Of a stretch of 64,000 nucleotides of DNA, positions 59,339-64,000 are shown one piece after another. The stretch is from assembly GCF_029168945.1 (NCBI RefSeq), contig NC_083607.1, positions 40,967,257 through 41,031,256 of the forward strand, read 5' to 3'. How positions within the stretch are numbered: the first letter of the stretch is position 1; every line of letters begins with the position of its first letter. The notes under the pieces were generated by a model. The model saw only the letters and a list, made by a program, of their open reading frames with translations. It had not been told where the DNA came from and searched no databases. Source of the stretch: Cannabis sativa. Its lineage: Eukaryota; Streptophyta; Magnoliopsida; Rosales; Cannabaceae. Position numbers and translations under genes: made by a program.

Positions 59339-61215
59339 CTATGGCATTTGTATCTTGTTCATAGTGGATTAGACAAGATCAATCTCTGCAAAGAGTTAAT
59401 ATGCCTATATCCACTGAAAGTAGTTCATCTCATTCGCAGATGGATGTACATTCAGGGGTGGATATGAGTTTTTCGTTGTATTCTTAAAACGATAACTCTA
59501 GATTATACCTTATGCAAAGAAATTTGAAATGTTTAAAAATTTCATTAATTTCTAGCAATGGTTAATACCATTAAGGTAAGTGGTTAAAGATCTTGCGAAC
59601 TGATAGGGGTGGAGAAGTAGTTAGTAGATATGCAGTTCAAAGATCGTTAAATTGATTTTTGAATTATATCCAAACTTACCTCCCTAGAAATTTCGAGTTG
59701 CATATTGATGATTAGTTACTAGTCGTTGCCTAATTCCTTCTATGGTAATACAATTTCAAAATGATGTAATGGTTGTATACTTAAGGTAAATCATTACTAG
59801 ATTCATGGATGACCTAATCAAGATCTTAAGAAAAGCTAGAACTGTTAACCATGGTTTGTTAGCTATTCTAAGTGATTAGGGGTGGACCATCCCATAGTCA
59901 ATAGATAAGAAAGTGTTTGTTCAAACAAATACTACTTTTCTAAGATAATGACTAAGTCTGAAAATAAAGTAGCAAATAAAGGAGATATTTATTTCTTGAT
60001 TCCAAAAGTGTTCTATCATTTTATTTGACATATGATAATTCCACTGCCTCTGTTGTCTTGTCACAACTAAAGAGGTTAATACGATTTAGTTTTCTTAGAC
60101 ATAATTCACGGTACCTTGTCGTAGTGGGAGAGTTTCTAGGAACTCACCTTCTTATTACTTGGAAGACACTAGTGATTAAAATCCATTGTGAGTTTAAACA
60201 AGTAATGGATTGTCAAGATAAGAAACTAAGAAGAAAAGCCAAGAGAACTATGGTTTAATCCATTCACATGGAGTAACCTGAATTTTTTCTATTACAAGGA
60301 CATAAAAGGAAATTTTCGTTTATAAGTCTATTAATTGGACTTAACAAAACTTCATGTTCCTAGTATTATAGGTTTGAGTTTATCTAAACCTATGGCTTGT
60401 GGTATACCTGGTAATTACTTACTCTAATGCAAGCAACTTACTTTAGTAAGATGCTGAAGCATTTTCTTTCTAATGGCAATCTATAGAAGCTTCTCGACTT
60501 CTAGGCATAGATTTTATTTATCTAAGGAAAAGTGTCAACTATTCCAGAAAAGATAAAGCCATGAAAGAATTTCTTAAATCAACAGTGAGAGGTCTTAGAT
60601 ATGCTTTTGTATGCCTTAGACCAGACACCTGCTGTTGAGTGGGAGTAATGAGTAGGTATCAGATTAATCCAGGAGAAGAACATTGGAAGACAATCAAGTA
60701 AATCTTAAGTTTAAGAAGAGGAACTATATGTTAGTCTATAAGGGTGTGTTTAAAACTCTTAGACTACACCACATCAGATTTTGAAATTTGCCTTTGTGCT
60801 AGTAAATCTTTCTGATAAGATGGTGGTTACTCTGGGGGTGGAATAGTGATTTTGGAGAATTGTAAAAACCTATCTGAAGTCTCTAGGTCTACCAGAAAGG
60901 GACTGAATGTTAAAGTTGCAGGAAAGGTACTTATTCAGTCTAAGGAAAGTTCTATACATTTTTTGGCACCATTCCAAATTGCCTTAACTACTAGTGTTAA
61001 TTTCCTGATTAACCAAAAGTAGTTGCCAAAGGCATAGAATCCAGTATCCCAAGAGAGTAGACATATAGAGAGGAATTTCACATTATCAATGATTTTGTGA
61101 TTAAGGAAGAGTAATGGTGGAGAAAAGGTTGTGTTTAATTCAACCTTTAAGATCCTATTACGAGGAGTTTCCTACTACTACACTTGATTTGTATATCAAG
61201 GTGTTGAGATTATTT
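59339..61215 (+). pseudogene. copia pol remnant in C4
   Basis: Same order and same lesions as C2: pre-integrase LWHLYLVHSGLDKINLCKEL (59339 on), integrase LRTDRGGE near 59593-59616, the missing NGVAERRNRT-type segment, and a long RT region without a readable frame. MSRYQINPGEEHWK follows near 60650, then HIERNF near 61060. The stop TGA in TGCTGTTGAGTGGG before VGVMSRY is shared with C2, and TGTTGAGTGGG also with C1. Non-functional. Confidence 0.8.
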
Positions 61216-61244
61216 GAAATGCGCATTTTGTTTTATATTAGTGC

Positions 61245-61255
61245 AAGTGGGAGTT
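61245..61255 (+). other. Polypurine tract of C4
   Basis: AAGTGGGAGTT directly before the right LTR. Confidence 0.75.
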
Positions 61256-63149
61256 TGTTGGGTTTTATGCCCTAAATAAAACTCATTTCAATATAATCAG
61301 ATTTACTTATTAATATAGATCAGAAATAACATTTAATGTTGCATGGTTCACATGATTTATTTCATGATTATATGTACATAATGTATGAATTCATCTGAAA
61401 CCCTTTTCACATACTTGATCCTGTTTATTGTGCTGTCAACACATTGGAAAATAAACAAGACTATGTGAATAAAGTTTCCTAGATTTATCAGACATAGGGT
61501 TTTACTAATATGATAATCTACAACAGAGTTTACTTGCATTTGGAGAAATGCTATGTTCTTTCCAAAGCATTGGTTAAAGTAAAGCTCAGGTTGGATGCAT
61601 GGAGTATGCATTGGAAGGGACCGATATTGAACTTTGACTTAGATTTATTAAACTTACCGTAATATCTATTCAAGTCAACATCGCGTAGTTGATCCTAGAT
61701 CAAATGATCTTAATCCTGTTATGATTAGGCTCAATCTCAAGAGGCTATTCGTGTTCTTTGATTTGTTAGTTAAGTCTACTTTTGGGGCAGGGTGATACGT
61801 ACATTTTGGGAACACGATAGTGCAATTGAAAGGGAGCGCTAACATAAACATGGAATCTATAGCTTCTATCTAGCGAATAGTACGTAAAGGATGATCTCCT
61901 TCGAGCTTGAGCAAACGAAAATAAATGGTGGAGATCTCATTTCACATAAGCTAAAATATCATTTATACGGGGTTAAGTGTTTTAAGGATTAAATACATTG
62001 TCGGGTGTAACGGTAATCTAATCCCTTTACAGTGTAGATCATTCATATAGAGGATCATTGATCAAATTAGGATTATAACAATGGATAACTAATGATGTGT
62101 CTATATGGTGGAACATATAGAGCATTCTATATACTGAGAGTGCAATTCTAAGTTTTATGCGTGGGTTCAACGAAGAATTAATAAGATAGTGAATTTTAGT
62201 AATAAATTCTTGATCTACTTATTGGAAGCTCCGTTATATAGACTCATGGTCCCCGCACTAGTTGAGATAATATTTCTTGTAAGACTCATATAATTGGTTT
62301 TGATTAATCAATTATAATTCTCAAATTAGACTATGTCTATTTGTGAATTTTTCACTAATTAAGGGCGAAATTGTAAAGAAAGAGTTTTAGGGGCATATTT
62401 GTTAATTATGATACTTTGTATGGTTCAATTAATAAGTATGATAAATGACAATATTATTTAATAATTATTTATAGTTATTAAATAGTTAGAATTGGCATTT
62501 AAATGGTTGAATTAGAAAATTGGCGTTTTTGAGAAAATCAGATGCAGAAAAGATAAAACTGCAAAATTGCAAAAAGTGAGGCCCAAATCCACTTTGTATG
62601 GCCGACCACTTTTATAGGAATTATCCCTCTGATATTTTCATTATTTTAATGCCAAATAATTCAAACCTAACCCTAGTGGAATGCTATAAATAGATAGTGA
62701 AGGCTTCAAGAAAATTACACTTTCCTTCTGACTTTTTCATTCAGAAAAAACTGAGCCTCTCTCTGTCCCTATCTTTAGCCGCCACCTTGCTCTCTTCCTT
62801 CCCTCTTCAATTTCAAAATTCTTAGTGTGAGAGTAGTGCCCACACACAGCAAGTGATACCTCAATCATAGTGAGGAAGATCGTGAAGAAAGACTTTCAGC
62901 AAGAAGGAGTTTCAGCACTAAAGAATCAGAGAAAGAGATCTAGGTTCAGATATTGATAATGCTCTGCTACAGAAAGGAATCAAGGGCTAGATATCTGAAC
63001 GGAATGAGTCATTATATTCCGCTGCACCCAATGTAAGGTTTCCTAAACTTTATATATGTTTATTTCATCGTTTTAGAAAGTTCATATTTAGGGTGTTAAT
63101 CAACATACTTGTGAGTAGATCTAAGATCCTGGTAAAATAATTTCCAACA
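61256..63149 (+). repeat. 3' LTR of C4
   Basis: 1894 bp, TGTTGGG to CCAACA, TATAAATAG at 62685-62693. Confidence 0.94.
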
Positions 63150-63154
63150 ATATC

Positions 63155-63631
63155 TCCTCCACGCGACGAGGTTAAGGCCTCATCATGGACACTTGCATTA
63201 CATGGTTTCTCGTCGAGACAGAAGTCAACAGTTAGTACATTTTTATCTCGCATAAGACTGTCTAGTCAACTAAGTTATAAACATACTTTACAAATTGTGT
63301 TTTTAACGAGTTATTCCACGTCAAGTGTACTCACGATTGCGTGTTTGAGATCTACATTCTTCCCAGCTAGACACGTGTATTCTTTTGATGTGTTCGTCGA
63401 ATTTTGGGTATAACACCAACTATCAAACCTATGTGTTATACGGTCTATAAGGAAATTATTGCAAGTGTAAAAGTCATATTAGTTATCCTGGAAAGTTACT
63501 TGCGAGGTACATTCTATCCTAAGTATAGTAGGAGACCATCCACAGTTATTACCTCGGGATGCATCATCTTCAGCTTCCCGAGGGGTTACTTTGCTCAAAA
63601 AAATGGATACGAGCTACATAGTCCTTATCTT
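63155..63631 (-). repeat. 5' LTR of T1, second segment
   Basis: Continues the T1 sequence after C4. There is no recognisable coding content. It ends at ATCTT, where another copia LTR enters. Assignment to an LTR rather than flanking DNA is by continuity only, since the LTR end is not in the window. Confidence 0.4.
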
Positions 63632-64000
63632 TGTTGGAAATATTTTACCAGGATCTAGATTTACTACCATGTATGTTTCATTAACATCCTAATATGAATT
63701 CTAAAACAATGAAATAAACACATATAAAGTTTACTGAACCTTACGTTGGGTGCAGCGGAATATAATGACTCCTTCTGTTCAGATCTCTAGCCCTTGATTC
63801 CTTTCTGTAGCAGAACATAATCAAGATCTGAACCTGGATCTCTTTCTCTCCTTCCTTTGATGTTGATTCTCCTTCTTGTTGTTTGGAATCTCCTACAGTC
63901 TTACACACTATGATTGAGATACCACTTGATGTGTGTGGGCACCCACTCATTCACTCAAGGTTCGAAATTGAAGAGGAAAAGAGAAGGGAAGTGGCGGCTA
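63632..64000 (-). mobile_element. Ty1/copia LTR start of another copy (Cend), cut by window end
   Basis: Begins TGTTGGAAATATTTTACCAG, the reverse of the copia LTR 3' end, and continues through the U5/R region to the window edge. It is diverged from C1/C2/C4 and shares some features with C0 (for example the ATCCTAATATGAA segment). Possible target site ATCTT at 63627-63631. Confidence 0.85.

Larger units (their letters stand above)
52870..63149 (+). mobile_element. Ty1/copia element C4, full length
   Basis: 10280 bp with complete LTRs (52870-54762 and 61256-63149) and target duplication ATATC at 52865-52869 and 63150-63154. Structure: variant primer site, AT-rich leader of over 4 kb, decayed pol, polypurine tract. 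The LTRs differ by a few percent by eye (about 10 changes in the first 310 bp), so it is older than G2. No intact pol. Confidence 0.95.

Noticed and set aside
63404..63658. 84-codon ORF near the right end
   Set aside because: It crosses the boundary between T1 sequence and the copia LTR at 63632, so it is a junction artefact.
1..64000. Envelope-like gene downstream of any pol
   Set aside because: In every element with a visible pol end the polypurine tract and LTR follow at once, leaving no room for an extra gene.

Overview
This window reads as intergenic heterochromatin of a flowering plant, most likely a eudicot. Almost every base with a recognisable identity belongs to a transposable element. 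I see no host protein gene, rRNA, tRNA gene or CRISPR array. The plant assignment rests on a chromodomain-carrying Ty3/gypsy polyprotein of the Tekay/Del type, Ty1/copia elements with initiator-Met tRNA primer sites, an Athila-like element with a tRNA-Asp-like primer site, and a CACTA transposon. Some family features recall Cannabaceae or other Rosales, but that is only a weak impression.

Names used below. G = chromovirus family (copies G0, G1, G2). Gb = a related, older gypsy family. C = copia family (copies Cm1, C0, C1, C2, C4, Cend). Ath = Athila-like element. T1 = Tat-like gypsy host element.

Layout. 1-20307 is an old Gb element on the minus strand, broken several times. Ath sits in its left LTR, Cm1 sits in Ath, and G0 (1-278, running out of the window) sits in Cm1, so the stack is four deep. 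C0 (6330-9312) interrupts the Gb pol and ends at a deletion. C1 (12289-18890, TSD CATTC) interrupts the right Gb LTR. 20308-20602 is unassigned. A 1.6 kb non-autonomous CACTA element lies at 20603-22210 (TSD AAT). From about 22270 to 63631 the substrate is T1 on the minus strand. Its gag is cut into three pieces by C2 (22683-32830) and G1 (33292-51941, TSD ATCCT), and its LTR is cut by C4 (52870-63149, TSD ATATC) and Cend (63632 to the window end). G1 is itself split in its reverse transcriptase by a second copy of the same family, G2 (37893-47320, TSD TGGAT).

Activity. G2 is the youngest and best preserved copy, with a 1399-codon open frame from mid-gag through protease, RT, RNase H and integrase to the chromodomain. 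Its gag 5' end is frame-broken by changes concentrated at CAG/CTG/CCG sites, which may be a sequencing artefact. The copia copies C1, C2 and C4 carry the same ancestral pol lesions, including loss of the same integrase segment. They were therefore probably multiplied in trans as a defective family.

I found no new cellular system. The parts most worth checking are the CHG-clustered differences between LTRs, the trans-mobilised copia family with an altered primer site, the repeated dyads in the gypsy leaders, and three repair scars (a 33-bp flanking duplication and two templated-filler deletions).
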